DNA of 64,000 nucleotides from NCBI RefSeq assembly GCF_033115175.1, contig NC_084838.1, positions 60,542,468 through 60,606,467 of the forward strand, given 5' to 3'. The stretch is from Lepus europaeus. Its lineage: Eukaryota > Chordata > Mammalia > Lagomorpha > Leporidae. Positions 1-11,045 of this stretch are shown in pieces. Both the position numbers and the translations under genes were made by a program. Every line of letters starts with the position of its first letter. The stretch's first letter is position 1. The notes under the pieces were generated by a model. The model saw only the letters and a list, made by a program, of their open reading frames with translations. It was not told the origin of the DNA and made no database searches.

Positions 1-863
1 AATTGCTCAGGCACTTTATAATATATTTTTTGTCCTAAGCTGTGGAAAACACATCCTTCATCAGCTTCAGCATAGAGTGTAACTTTGGAGGGCCATTCTG
101 GCTGTCTTTTTTCCTTGTGCATTGGTCCAGACAGATGGAGTGAACAAAAAGAAGAGAAAGAGGAAGCTGTTGGCAGTTACCCTCAACTTTGCCTCTTTGT
201 GGGAGCAGCAGCAATATAGAAATGACTACTCTTTCCAGTTTTGCTCCCCACCCCCTAAGGAAAATCCCCAAGCAACAGAAAAGCACAGGGAGGAGGATTA
301 CATGGTGGCAGCCCACTCTGGCAGCACATCTTACAGCATCTGTAGTCAGCCTGCATCTGAACTCTGTTGCAGGGAGTTGGCACAGCCCCCCGGGCTAGCG
401 CAAGTGCTAATAGCAGGTTTCTGTGGGCACAGGAAGAGTGCCCAGCACGGCCCTTCGCTCTGTGTACGGCCTCTTCCTTGTGCTGCAGAGCCTGACAGTT
501 GCACCTCGGGAGGACATGGGTGTGTGGTGAGCTGGCCTAGGTTTCAGATGCACCAGTGTGACTCAGAGAGGCCCACTTTAGAAAGTGACATGCTCCAGAA
601 CCACCTTCATGATGTCGCCACTGGCTCTTCCTACCCTGGAGTCGGTCAGCCTGCCCAACCTTTGGACCATTCTACTCTGCCCTTCCAGAATTTCCAGTAA
701 TTCCTGCAGAAGTACACAGGAATTCACATAGCTGGATATCACCTGGAGAATTTGACTCAACAGGGCTTGATGGTGCATGGGACAGTGTAGGTGATTTCTG
801 ATGTGCAGGTAAGGTGATAGACACTAGTTCAGTGATGTGACACTAAATGTATCCTTCCCAGGG
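1..863. other. Unique-looking sequence, no assigned gene
   Basis: I recognise no repeat here. The minus strand holds a 66-codon open frame at 578-778 with protein-like, helix-forming composition (LLQELLEILEGQSRMVQRLG), and the plus strand holds a 192-codon frame at 122-700. Neither resembles a family I know, and both lack splice or promoter context that I can defend. They are treated as non-coding here. Confidence 0.3.
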
Positions 864-1165
864 AGGGCATTATTGTGCAGCAGATTAAGCTGCTGATTGG
901 GATGTCAGCATCCCACATCAGATTGCTGGTTTGAGTCATGGCTATTCTACTTCAAATCCAGCTCCCTGCTGATTCCCCTGGGAAGGCAGTAGATGATGGC
1001 TCAAGTACTTGAGTTACTGCCAGCCATGTGGTAGAACAGGATGGAGTTCTGAGTTCCTGGCTTCAACCTAGCCCAGCCCTGGCTTTTATGGCTATTTGGG
1101 GAATGAACCAGCAGATGGAAGATTTGTCTGTCTCTCTCTGCCTGTCAGATAAATAAATCTTTTTT
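864..1165 (+). mobile_element. Lagomorph C SINE, older copy
   Basis: The head is degenerate (ttgtgcagcagattaagctgc). The body carries gggaaggcagtagatgatggctc-type sequence, gaatgaaccagcagatggaag and a CT-rich stretch. The tail is ataaataaatctttttt. It is diverged and shows no clear target-site duplication. Confidence 0.88.
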
Positions 1166-1212
1166 ATTTTCTATTGCATAGTTTAAAATAATTTTTAAGA
1201 AAATATTTTTTT

Positions 1213-1954
1213 AAGAATGTGTCACTTGCAGCAGACTCATAGAATGGCAGGTGTCCTAAACAGCACTCTGGCCTCAGAATCAGCCCTTAAGGCATTCAGA
1301 TCTGGCTGAAGAGCCCATGAGAGTATTTTAGGCATGGAAAGCCAAGACACTCTGGCAAAAAAAAAAAAAAAAGAAGAAGAAGAAGAAGACCTAAATGAAA
1401 GATCTCTGTGAGTGAGATCCCAGTGGAAAAAACAGGGCCATCAAAGAAGGAGGTACCTTTGTCTGAAGGGAGGAGAGAACTATGACCTCGTCTAAATAAG
1501 ATCAGAGTCAGTGAACTCAAAAAGCTTCCATAGCCTTGGCAACTCATGACAAGAGCCTAGGGGGATTACTGACGCCATGAATAAGAGTGTCAATTTGTTA
1601 AGTCAACAGCAGAAGTCACTGTGCACTACTCCCCATGTAGGATCTCTCCTTAATGTGTTGTACAATATGAATGAATGCTATAACTAGTACTCAAACAGTA
1701 CTTTACACTTTGTGTTTCTGTGTGGGTGTAAACTGTTGAAATCTTTACTTAATATATACTAAATTGATCTTCTGTATATTAAGATAATTGAAAATAAATC
1801 TTGATGTGAATGGAATAGGAGAGGGAGCAGGAGATGGGAGGGTTGTGGGTGGGAGGGAATTTATGGGGGGATTTTGCCACTGTAATCCAAAAGCTGTACT
1901 TTGGAATTTTATATTTATTAAATAAAAGTTAAAAAAAAAAGAATGTGTCATTTG
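1213..1954 (+). mobile_element. 5'-truncated young lagomorph L1 (3' UTR) with target-site duplications
   Basis: About 710 bp of L1 3' UTR runs from near 1229 to 1938. It has a G-rich stretch (gagggagcaggagatggg, then gtgggtgggaggg), the terminal motif aaaagctgtactttggaatt, and aataaaagtt followed by ten A residues. It is flanked by aagaatgtgtcacttg (1213-1228) and aagaatgtgtcatttg (1939-1954), a 16-bp duplication with one mismatch. No ORF2 is included, so this is a dead-on-arrival copy. Assignment to the lagomorph L1 lineage is from memory of its 3' end. Confidence 0.8.
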
Positions 1955-1994
1955 TATGTAATAATTAGTAAGGAAGGTCTTTCAAAACTAATAT

Positions 1995-2200
1995 TCCAAT
2001 TCTGGCTCTGCCAATTATTAACTGTGTGACCTTAGATAAATCACTTAGACTCTCCGTGTCTTATTGTGCTAATCTGTCATATAGTCTCTGATATAAGAAT
2101 GGTAATATTACCTCCCTCATGGGGTGGTTTGTGGACTGGATGAATTCTTACTTGTGAAACACTTATAATATAGTAATCCCTAAATAAATTGTTGTAATTT
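1995..2200 (+). repeat. MIR SINE
   Basis: The tctggctctgccaattatta core and the aactgtgtgaccttagataaatcac segment are classic MIR core sequence. They are followed by a cctcat-gggg-ttgt region and a decayed 3' end. An ancient copy, diverged throughout. Confidence 0.85.
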
Positions 2201-2420
2201 CTTAGTGTAAACTTACTTAGAAGAAATAAAAAATGGCCAGACATTTGCTTTGAAGTTTGTTTTGTTGGAATTGTGTAGGAAATTCCTTTGCTCTACATTT
2301 GTGTAGCTGTTTACATAACATGAATCTTTGAAGCGACCCTGGAGTGCCAGTTGATTTTTCCTTAATTTACATCTCTCTTAAAAAAAAAAAAAACACCTTT
2401 CTTGTAGAGCCTAGGGTTTT
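2201..2420. other. No recognisable feature
   Basis: AT-rich sequence between a MIR and a C SINE. Nothing recognised. Confidence 0.3.
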
Positions 2421-2421
2421 T

Positions 2422-2749
2422 GAAAAGATTTATTTTGTTGATTTGGAAGGCAGAGTGATGGATAGAGAGAGAGAGAAAAAAAGTGAGCTTCCATCCTTTG
2501 ATTCACTACCCACAGGTTCACAACAGCCCAGGCTGGGCCAAGCCAAAGCCAGGAGCCTGGGAACTTCATCCGGGTCTCCCACATGGTGGCAGGGGCCCAA
2601 GGACTTGGGCCATCTTTTGCTGCTTTCCTAGTCATGTTATCAGGGAGCTAGATCAGAAGTGGAGCAGCTGTGACTAGAACTGGTGCTCCAATATGGGATG
2701 CCAGCATTGCAGGCAGCAGCTTAACTCACTGTGCCACATCACCAGCCCC
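2422..2749 (-). mobile_element. Lagomorph C SINE, older full-length copy
   Basis: Read on the minus strand it runs from ggggctggtgatgtggcaca through the internal promoter region to a tail seen on the plus strand as aaaagatttattttgttgat. Possible target-site duplication tagagccta/tagagccca at 2405 and 2750. Confidence 0.9.
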
Positions 2750-2852
2750 TAGAGCCCAGTTTTGATTTTTATAAAGTTAATTTAATTTTTTAACACAAGC
2801 TCTTTGAAGCCCTGCTAAACAAGTGGAATACCCACTTGCCTTTTTTATTTTT

Positions 2853-3132
2853 TTAGATTTTATTTATTTATTTGAGAGGCAGAGAGAAGCAAGATCTTAC
2901 ATCCCCTGGTTCACTCCACAAATGGTCACAAAAGCCAGAGCTGAGCCTATCCAAAGTCAGGAGCTAGGAGCTACTTCCAGGTTTCCCATGTGAGTGCAGG
3001 GACCCAAGCACTTGAGCCATCTTCTGCTGTTTTCTGAGGCCATAAGCAGAGAGTTGGATCGTAAGAGGAGCAGATGGGACATGAACCTGCACCCATTTGG
3101 GATGCTGGCACCACAGGCAGAGGCTTAGCCCC
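2853..3132 (-). mobile_element. Lagomorph C SINE, 5' end slightly short
   Basis: The plus strand shows agattttatttatttatttgagaggcagag, the inverted 3' tail. The body follows (ccctggttcactcc, gcacttgagccatcttctgctg) and ends at ggcttagcccc. The first about 20 bases of the head are lost or diverged. Confidence 0.88.
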
Positions 3133-3695
3133 AATTTTATGTTTTTTAAATCTCTAAAGGAATTTCTTTGTCTTCTCCAGAAGTCAGTGTGAGAGACAAG
3201 GCACCAGTGTACCTGTAACAATTACACTCTAGGCAGATACCCTGCTTCATCTCGTTTATTATGTGTATACAAGATGTGAGGTATTTGGAGGAAAAGTTAC
3301 ATGGAAGGGAAAGGAATTTATCAAGCATTTTCAAAATCCATGCCTAGTTTTTTCATACTATGCCTCTCCAAGCTCTTTTTAAAGGCCCCTAGGTTTATAA
3401 AACCCAAGACTCTCTTCTTTCCACTTTGTCATCCCCGCTCAGATCAGAGATGAAGACAGGACAGGTCTGACCCTATGATGATGGCTTGTGATTTACATGG
3501 TGCACTATGGTTTATAAAGACATGCATATCTGCATTCTCTAGTCTAGTTGGGCCTTGCATCCAGAGCTGCTGCCCTTTCCTTTATTCCGAGAGCCAATCA
3601 TTACCCACTCTTGTGGGAGTCTTGATGCCAAGGAAATGCTTTTGTCTTCTTGAACATTTTGTCACAACATCTTATGAGGGAACTAATCCTTGTGA
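3133..3695. other. No recognisable feature
   Basis: Low-GC unique sequence. I see no repeat, exon or RNA gene in it. Confidence 0.3.
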
Positions 3696-3985
3696 ATGGC
3701 AATATTTGGTAAACATCACATTCTGGGCACTGTACTAGTAAGTTTTCACATCGTCTCATTTGTTTCTTAAAGTAGCCATAGCTTCTAGTCACATTTATAT
3801 TTTACAGATAAGGCCACTGCAACCAATGGCAATGCTGGAGTAAAAATTCACCTCTAGGACTGCCTGCTCCCAATCCCAGTGTCTTGATCCTTCTTATACT
3901 ATATCATTATCTTCATTTTCTGGCTGAGAAGTTCAAAGGGGTTATGGACATGCCCTAGGTATCACAGATGGACTAGGTTGAAGCC
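3696..3985 (-). repeat. MIR relic, antisense
   Basis: The strand as given shows the inverted MIR pattern: gggcactgtactagtaagt, then ttttcacatcgtctcattt, then attttacagataaggccactg, then a region matching the inverted aacccaggcag box. Diverged and with small gaps. Confidence 0.6.
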
Positions 3986-4049
3986 GCCATCTTCTTATGA
4001 CATATTCCTGATCAATCCGACAAAGAAGATTAGCACATGTACAAACGGT

Positions 4050-5470
4050 AATATGAAAAGCAGAATTGGAAAGGAAATGGGAAAAATATCAGGTATGTGA
4101 TCTGATGGGATTGGGAAACACTTATGAACCAGATGAGCTGGGCCTACCAAGTAGAGTAAGATTTCTGGAAACAGAAATACCTGGAGGAATATTTCCAACA
4201 AATGAAAGAAAATGAGCAAAAGTACATACATAGTTCAGGCAGCAATAAAGGTGCAAGTATGAATTCACCACTGTATGAGAAGCACACAGGGTATGCTGGG
4301 AGATAGGCTGTGTGTGCTTGCATGCAAGTCTGAAGGGTTTGCTACTAGAAACTTGAAGGATGAAGAACCACTGGATGTTTTGAGCAAGGAATGTGTTATG
4401 GTCCAAAGTATGCTTTAAGGAAAACCACTGTGACAGGCAACACTAGACTAGGAGGAAATCCTGGCAATGGTTCTTGGGATAGAAGGGGGATCTGAACCAG
4501 GGTGAAAAGTATGGAAGGGGAGAATTTAAAATTTGCAACATAGAGTTGGCAGAACCTCACAACTGTCAAGATGTTAGTGGCCCATTGAAGTGAAATGGAC
4601 ACTATGAGAGACAATGACATGGTCAGCCCTTGTCTTGACTGTTGAGGAACAACTTACTATTTTATTCCTTTTAGTATTTTTGTTGTTGTGGTTGTTTTTG
4701 TTGTTGCTCTGTTTGTTCTACATAAGACCACTGGTTGAACTCTGTAAAAAAAAAAAAAAAAAGATGTTAGTGGCCAAAGAGTCTGTGATAGCCAATATAG
4801 TAATGTGGTTGAACCTAGGTCTCTAAAGGAATTGTGTTGCCATAGTAAAATTAGGAAATGAAAGAACATGAGTTAATGTAGGAGGGAGATAATGATCTCA
4901 TTTTGAAATAGAGCAATTTTGAGGGGCATGTAGTTGTGGAAGTTGAAGCACAAAAACGTGAAAGAGATAGAACCAAATAATTAGTTTGGCAGAGACATTT
5001 AGAAGAAGGTGATTTGGCCATTGAGGAAGCTAGCCATGAAGAGAAGAGAGCCAAGGAACAACCTTGGGCATGGAGAGCAGGCCAAAAGGAGAACTTTTGG
5101 AGAGCTCCAAAAGAAGGCAGGGACATAAGCAGAGAGGTAAGGGGATAATTAAGGGAGTCCAGTGTCCTGAAACCCAAAGGAGGGAGGCTAAGGGATGTGG
5201 AAGTCAGAAAAGCTCTTAAGAACAATTTTAAGTCCAGAGTGATTGTGGGTAGGGAGAAGTAGAGGTACAGAATCAAGCAAGGTGTGGGTTAGGAGGCGAC
5301 TGAGCAGCCAGGAAGAATGAACAGACAGCTGACCCTCTCAAGACTTTCTGTCAGTACAATCCTTGTCAAGAGGCAAGAGAATTCAGTTGCATTATGCAGT
5401 GTTAAATGGCATACAATATGCAAGTCCAAGAGTACAAGCACATCTAACATAAAAATTTGTATTTTCAGGA
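4050..5470. repeat. Probable decayed ancient repeat, family not assigned
   Basis: Segments such as ttttgagcaaggaatgtgttatgg, aaggaaaaccactgtgac and agtgtcctgaaacccaaagg resemble a long, old mammalian interspersed repeat that reads ttttgagcaggggagtgacatg and ggtgtcctggaagccaag in consensus. I cannot name the family. It is interrupted by the small insertion at 4583-4760. Confidence 0.35.
4568..4775 (+). mobile_element. Short poly-A retroinsertion with perfect 15-bp target-site duplication
   Basis: The 15-mer aagatgttagtggcc occurs at 4568-4582 and again, perfectly, at 4761-4775. Between them lie 178 bp that end ggttgaactctgt followed by 15 A residues. The insert has a GTT-rich stretch (ttgttgttgtggttg) and is not a C SINE. 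It is most likely a very short 5'-truncated L1 3' end. A retrocopied RNA fragment is the alternative. Confidence 0.75.
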
Positions 5471-5910
5471 GATTCAAAGAAAATAAAAATGAAAAGCATT
5501 AGGAATCAATACAAGGGCGATTTCTAAGGCAGTTCTGCTAAAGAGGATGGATGGGAAATATGCCAGTCAAGATAGAAATGAACTTGCCATTTAAGAAAAG
5601 ATTGTAGTTTTGGCTTTGATACAACATTCCACTAGTTAACTAGAGGAGAGAAAACTAGAGCCCCTGGGAGAAAAAATTGCTCAAGTCTATTTCCAATCCA
5701 GATGTCAAGTTTCTGGAAATAGCTGGAATGCACCTGGCTATACATGGCCCTTATCTTGTAGATAAACAAGGCAACTTCCTCAAAGTGACACTGTACTCAA
5801 AGTTCTCTTATTAAATCCTTCATTTCAAAGCATTCATCCCATCTCTTCCCACAGATTACATTAAAAAGACAACAGTCTTTTGCTTTTCCTTACTATTACT
5901 GTTTTTTCAG
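5471..5910. other. No recognisable feature; ends in a strong splice-acceptor-like tract
   Basis: Unique sequence. The last about 30 bases form a pyrimidine-rich tract (tgcttttccttactattact) ending gttttttcag at 5910, an excellent 3' splice-site match. Confidence 0.35.
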
Positions 5911-6385
5911 GCTTCTGTCTCTGTAGCATGTTGTAGTGATGATCAGATTAAAGGGAGTCCTTCTGAAAACATTCAGTCCCTATTTGAGATTTCGAAGAGG
6001 AGACAGAGACTTCCTGTTCATGAGCTGTTTGAATGTGATCTATCATATACTTCTGGAATAAAAGCGGCTTATAAGAAAAAGACTGATTCCAGTTCATGCA
6101 TACTTAACTCTGACCTCAGAACACACACACCGAAGCCAAATAGTACAGAAAGAGAATCAATCCTCGTTTTCATATTGAGATAACAAGACCCTTCTTGGAG
6201 ATATGATGGGAGTCTCAGTGTTTTATGATTTTGACATACGGAAGCCTTTAGATCAGTTTGTCTCTTTTCTCATTGAAAAGCAGGAAACCAACAAAATGCT
6301 TGCTGATTACTTGTCTGCTCTTTCTACTTCAGGCCCTTACAAACTGAGAGACCCCTGTTTTTCTATTCTCGAGTATTCTCTTTAA
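5911..6385 (+). pseudogene. Possible exon or pseudogene fragment, product unrecognised
   Basis: Directly after the acceptor-like gttttttcag at 5901-5910, the first frame is open for exactly 90 codons (5911-6180) and stops at TAA 6181-6183. It has no methionine. Composition is protein-like, with segments such as SPSENIQSLFEISKRRQRLP, HELFECDLSYTSGIK and HTPKPNSTERESIL. After the stop the same frame reads QDPSWRYDGSLSVL. The frame then shifts by one near 6222 into YDFDIRKPLDQFVSFLIEKQ, which continues to TAA at 6383-6385. One nonsense plus one frameshift in an otherwise coherent stretch would fit a decayed coding sequence. AATAAA signals follow at about 6425 and 6455. I do not recognise the protein. 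Ninety open codons can arise by chance in a window this size, so this stays a candidate only. Confidence 0.28.
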
Positions 6386-6956
6386 TTAGAAAATAATAGA
6401 ATGTGAAACAGTCATATGATTTATAATAAAGCTATATTACAGAAGATCAAAAATAAAAGAAAAACCTCTCTCATAACTTTATCCTGAGAAAAACCACATC
6501 TTTTTTTTAAAGTACAATTTCATCCAGTCCTTTTTTGCTATATTGATTACATAATTGTACTCACAATCTAATACAATTTTGCATTCCTTTTCACTTAATT
6601 TTATGAGGTAGTGTACACTGTCTCTCCATGCTTCATCCTTGATACTGACCTAAAGATTTCCTACCTGGTCAGCAACGCTGCTATTTACAAATTCTCTGTT
6701 GAGTTTGTAAACACTCTGGCCATTGGTTGTTAATCCAGCTGTGGCCTTTTTACATTTCTTCTAGTTCCTTACAACAGGGAGGCTGTGTCAGCATTGGAAG
6801 ACCTACTTACCTCCCCTTCAAAAATGTGATGGCATGAGTACTGTTGTGTGCTGGCAGGACTGAATTGGATACAGAGCTGGGTACCCACTGGCTGAGGGAC
6901 CCAAGATAGTTCTTTTAGCCTTCCTTCCTTCATGTTTCTTATTCCTGTGCAAGGGT
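6386..6956. other. No recognisable feature
   Basis: AT-rich then mixed sequence. Nothing recognised beyond isolated AATAAA motifs. Confidence 0.3.
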
Positions 6957-7358
6957 TGTCTTAGTCTATTTTCTGTTGCTGTGACTGTGTACCTTGTAAC
7001 TAGGTAAGTTATCAGGACATGAAGTTTATTCGGCTCATAGTTCCAGGGACTGGATACTTGAAGATCAGGCAGCCGTATCTGCTGTGGTCCTTGCTGCTGG
7101 GAACTCTGCAGCATCTTGAGTCCGTACAAGCCCTCCCACAGCAAGAGGGACTGAGCGCCCTAGTTCAGAACTCTACTCTTCTTCTTAGAAAGACCCAATG
7201 GATGAGGGCCCCTCCTTTAGGTCCTCATTCAACAGTGGTTATCTCCCCAAAGTCCCACCTCCAAATGTCATTGTTGGATAAAGTTTCCACCCTCCTGCTC
7301 CTCACAACAGAGATTAAATCTCAACATGAGTTTTGAAGGGGACATTTGAACTGTAGCG
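6957..7358 (-). mobile_element. MaLR-type solo LTR (MST/MLT1-like), antisense
   Basis: The plus strand begins tgtcttagtctattttctgttgctgt and ends gttttgaaggggacatttgaactgtag. In reverse this is a typical ERVL-MaLR LTR, with the ggtttgaatgtgtcccct-like start and the terminal gactaagaca. The inner aagtcccacctccaaatg and gttcagg-tctt-like stretches also fit. No internal retroviral sequence is attached, so it is a solo LTR. The exact subfamily is uncertain. Confidence 0.72.
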
Positions 7359-8399
7359 GGGGTGTGGCACAAATGGTCCCTAGAGCTCTTTTAGCTTGAG
7401 TGATTGTGAAGTGAACATTCTTCTGACAGCTGCTTCAGGTCTACAATGGCTGGTAAACCATGTAGACGCTAGGATCATCCACAGAGTTCTTGACTGAGGA
7501 TGGAGTTGGGATTTGTTCCCCTGCCTCAGACCAGTCCCGGGTACTTCAGAGGGAAACACTGAGACCTTTGTTTTTTAATTCAAAAAACTCAACTTACTTC
7601 ATTCCTAGTCCAAATGCCAACATAGTCTTTGGAATGCTTTTCTCATTTCATCCTTAAGCTAATTGGAAGTCAGAGTAAGAATTAGCATTCTTGTTAGGCA
7701 GAAAAGGAAAATAGGATCTCGCAACTCTTAAGTCACATGCCCTAGTGATGTGGCTCCTGTTGGTGAAATTGCACGAGGATTAGAGGGCCTTGGACCCCTT
7801 TATGTCGTACACTGTCAGGTTGAAAGCAAAGCCAATCCTGATAGGTGACACCTCTGTCTTGTCTTTTCAGTCTTTCCCACACAGATATTTCCCAAGAGTC
7901 AGTTGATAGTAAGGACAAGCAACATGAGCACCTATTCATTTTCAGATTTCTTTCTCCATAAATTAGGAATGGGAGAGGAGATGGGGAAGAATTGTGGGGA
8001 AACCCCTGTGCAATGAACACGGTCAACCCCTCCAGCCACACTCATCCCTTGCACTAATGCAGGAGCCTTTCTAGGCAAGGCCAGGTGCCTGGAGCACCGT
8101 GTAAGCCTGACCTAAGGGATGCGGTGGAAGGGGTAGGACGGATCTGCACCAACTCTACTGCAGGTAGGAACTGGCTGTCTCATGTCGGCAGCCCCAGCCC
8201 CTGGGGCCAGAAATTCATTCACCACTAGAATTTCCTCTGCAAGTTTGATGTCTCCCTTATCCAAATGCAAAAAGAAAATTGCTGAGAATGTCAGAAAGCT
8301 TCTATATTCTCAAAATAGACTAGTTCGAAGGAAATATATTACAAACAACATGCATAATTTCTAAAGTTCTAGCAGTTTGTTTTAGAAAAATAAAAAGCT
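7359..8399. other. No recognisable feature
   Basis: Unique-looking sequence with short chance frames. I see no repeat or exon that I can support. Confidence 0.3.
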
Positions 8400-8703
8400 G
8401 GGTTTGTGTTTGCGAGCAGTTAAAACCCACTGATGGAAATGCCCGTGATATACATCGGAGTGCTGGGGTTCAAATCCTGGCTCTTCTCCCAGTTCCAGCT
8501 TCTGCTAATGCACACCCCTGGAAACAACAGGTGGAGGTTTAAGTAGGTGAGTCCCCACCCCCACTTGGGAGTCCTGGATTGAGTTCCAAACTCCTGACTT
8601 CAGCCTCAGCTCTGTCAGTCCCAGCTGTTGCAGGTGTCTGTGCTGTGAACCAATGGGCAGGAGATCTCCCTGCCTTTCAAATAAAATAAATAAAAAATTT
8701 TAA
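8400..8703 (+). mobile_element. Lagomorph C SINE, highly diverged
   Basis: Recognisable by gctggggttcaaatcctggctc, cttctgctaatgcacacccctgg, ctgtgaaccaatgggcaggag and the tail cctttcaaataaaataaataaa. The head is poorly preserved. Confidence 0.8.
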
Positions 8704-10235
8704 AGAGCTCTTTTTATAAAAGTAAAAAGTAGTGGGTAAAACAAACCATGTATTTATTTAACCCACAGTACCCAGAGTGCTATCATTTCAATATGTAATC
8801 AATACAAACTCTCAGTGAGAGACTTAGGCACCTTTCTTTTGTTCTCGGTCTTGAAATGCGCCGTGGCTTTTACATTTTCAGTACACCTCACATCAGACCA
8901 GCCACACTTTGAGTCCTTGTTGGCCACCTTTGGTGAGGGCTGCCACATTGGACAGGGATCTGCCGGTCACTGGCTTTTCTCAGCCAACAGGCTGTTGGCA
9001 GTGGTCCAGTTCCTGATCACCTGTGTCTCCCTGCACAGGGGCTCCCTGGACTCCTCCTCTGATTATGTTTGCAGGAAGGGCCGTGGATCAGCAGCAGGGA
9101 GAACTTTAGCCTCCCTGGGGCCCAGTCTCCTTTCCTTATGGTGAAACCTGACCGCCAGCCAGGCTGGGCCTGCGGGAGTTGCTCAGGGCACAGCCCCTGT
9201 TTGCAGCTCCCATGAATTGCTCTTTCTTTTCCACAGCACACAAAGAGCGTGGCCCTGCCTCCTTTGACTCTCCTCACAGCATCACAAGGAACTGCGCAGG
9301 GCAGGTACACAAGGCTCCCTTTGTTTCTCGGCTTGCAGTCATACCCTGTACCTGCTTTACCGAAAAGTCTTACCCTGCAAAACCACATTTTTGTCCCGTT
9401 TCTTCCTTTGCCATTTTTACAGAGCCAACAATCAAACCTTCGCTTTCAACATTGAACCTTATAAAATATGAACCGGTTTCGGCTTTGAAAGTGGATTTTA
9501 GAATTTCCCAGCTCCTTGCCAGCCTTTGACTTTCTGAGAGGAAGGCTCAAAACGAGGCATTGGTTCTGCAAGCTCCAGAAATCCCTTTATGATGCCCCCT
9601 GATAATTTGGTGACCTTATTTCCTTCTCCACTTCTTATTAAAGCCATTGGCAGCATCACGGGAGGTACTCTGCACAGCATAAAACTACTGTATAGTCAGG
9701 GAGTCCTGAGAACTGTGCAGAAGGGGACGGGCCTGAGCGGCAACTCTGAGCAGGAGAGCTGCCCGTGGTGGTGCTGCAGAACTGCAAGCCCCCTCCCCCA
9801 TCTCATCACCCCACCTCAGGTAACCTGCTCCCTAAAGAATGTGTGTAATGCGGACCTTTGGGTCATGGGCAGCTTCATTCTATTGCTTTAATCCTGGAAA
9901 CGTTGCATTTGCGGCATTAGCAGAGCAGTTGAAAGCACAAATGGTTTTACCTTTAAAACCAGCACTGCACACAATGCCGCTCCGTGGAGGATGTGGACGG
10001 ATGACTTCTTAGGGGCTCAGGAAAATGGTCCCAAATCCGAGGCTGCTTTCATTGAGATGGTTGGAATTCTCACTTCTGTCAGAGAGGCTTGGTGTCGTGG
10101 AAACTAGTTTTCCTCTCAAGAAAATCTCGTGGCCGCCTTTCTTCTCTTCCTACCCATTTGGTTCACTCTGGGCTCAACCATCTTAGAGTTTGTGCAAAGG
10201 AAAACTATAGCCAGGGTCCCAAATCTGGCTAGTGG
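8704..10235. other. No recognisable feature
   Basis: Mixed-GC unique sequence. Open frames up to 123 codons occur on both strands with no motif, splice or promoter context, and I do not call them genes. Confidence 0.3.
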
Positions 10236-11045
10236 CCTGCTTTGTCTTATTTTAAATTGTATTGTGATGGACATAACATTGACCACCCTAACCCCATTTC
10301 AGCCACATTAAATATGTGCACAATGCCGTGCAGCCCTTCTCCAGCACTCGTTCCATCTTGCAAAAATGAAACTGCACTGAGGGACAACTCACGCCCTCAC
10401 GCCCCTCTGCCTGAGCCCCTGGCAACCACTCTTCTTTCTGTTGCTATGATTATGACTAGTCTAGGGAACCTCACGGAAGTAGAATCACACAGAATCTGTC
10501 TTGTTGTGACGGGCTTAGTTCACTTTGCATAATGTCCTCAAAGTTTCATCTGTGCTATAGCCATGTGCTAGAATTTCCATCCTTTTCAGGGGTGAGTAGT
10601 GTTCCACTGTGTGTGTATTTTTGTCATGCATACATCTGTTGATAGGCACTTGTGTGGTTTCTGTGAGTAACTCTTCTGTGAACACAGGTGTATGAAAATC
10701 TCTTCAAGACCCTGCCTTTCATTCCTTTGGGTCTCAACCCAGAAGTGGAATTTCTGAATCCTCTGCTATTTCTCTTGCTTTTTTGTTCTTTTGAGGAGTC
10801 ACCATGCTCTTCTCTGCAGTGAATATGCCATCGTGTATTGTCACAGTGCACAAGGGTGATAGTTTCTCCATTGCCAATACTTATTTGCTGAGTTTTTGAG
10901 GGTAGCCATTCTAACTGGTGTGCTGTGCTATCTCTGGTTTTGATTTGCATTTCCCTGATGATTAGTGATGTTGAATATCTTTTCTTGTGTATATTGGCCA
11001 TTTGGGTATGAATTGAAGTCCTTTGCCCATTTTTTTTTTAATTAA
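10236..11045 (-). mobile_element. Old L1 3' fragment, antisense
   Basis: The plus strand shows typical inverted mammalian L1 sequence: ctgttgctatgattatgact, gtagaatcacacagaatctg, ttcactttgcataatgtcctc, then ttttgatttgcatttccctg, atgattagtgatgttgaata and ttggccatttgggtatgaatt. The reading frame is destroyed. Confidence 0.82.

Noticed and set aside
122..700. 192-codon plus-strand open frame
   Set aside because: No recognisable domain, low-complexity start (KKKRKRK) and a competing frame on the other strand. No promoter or splice context.
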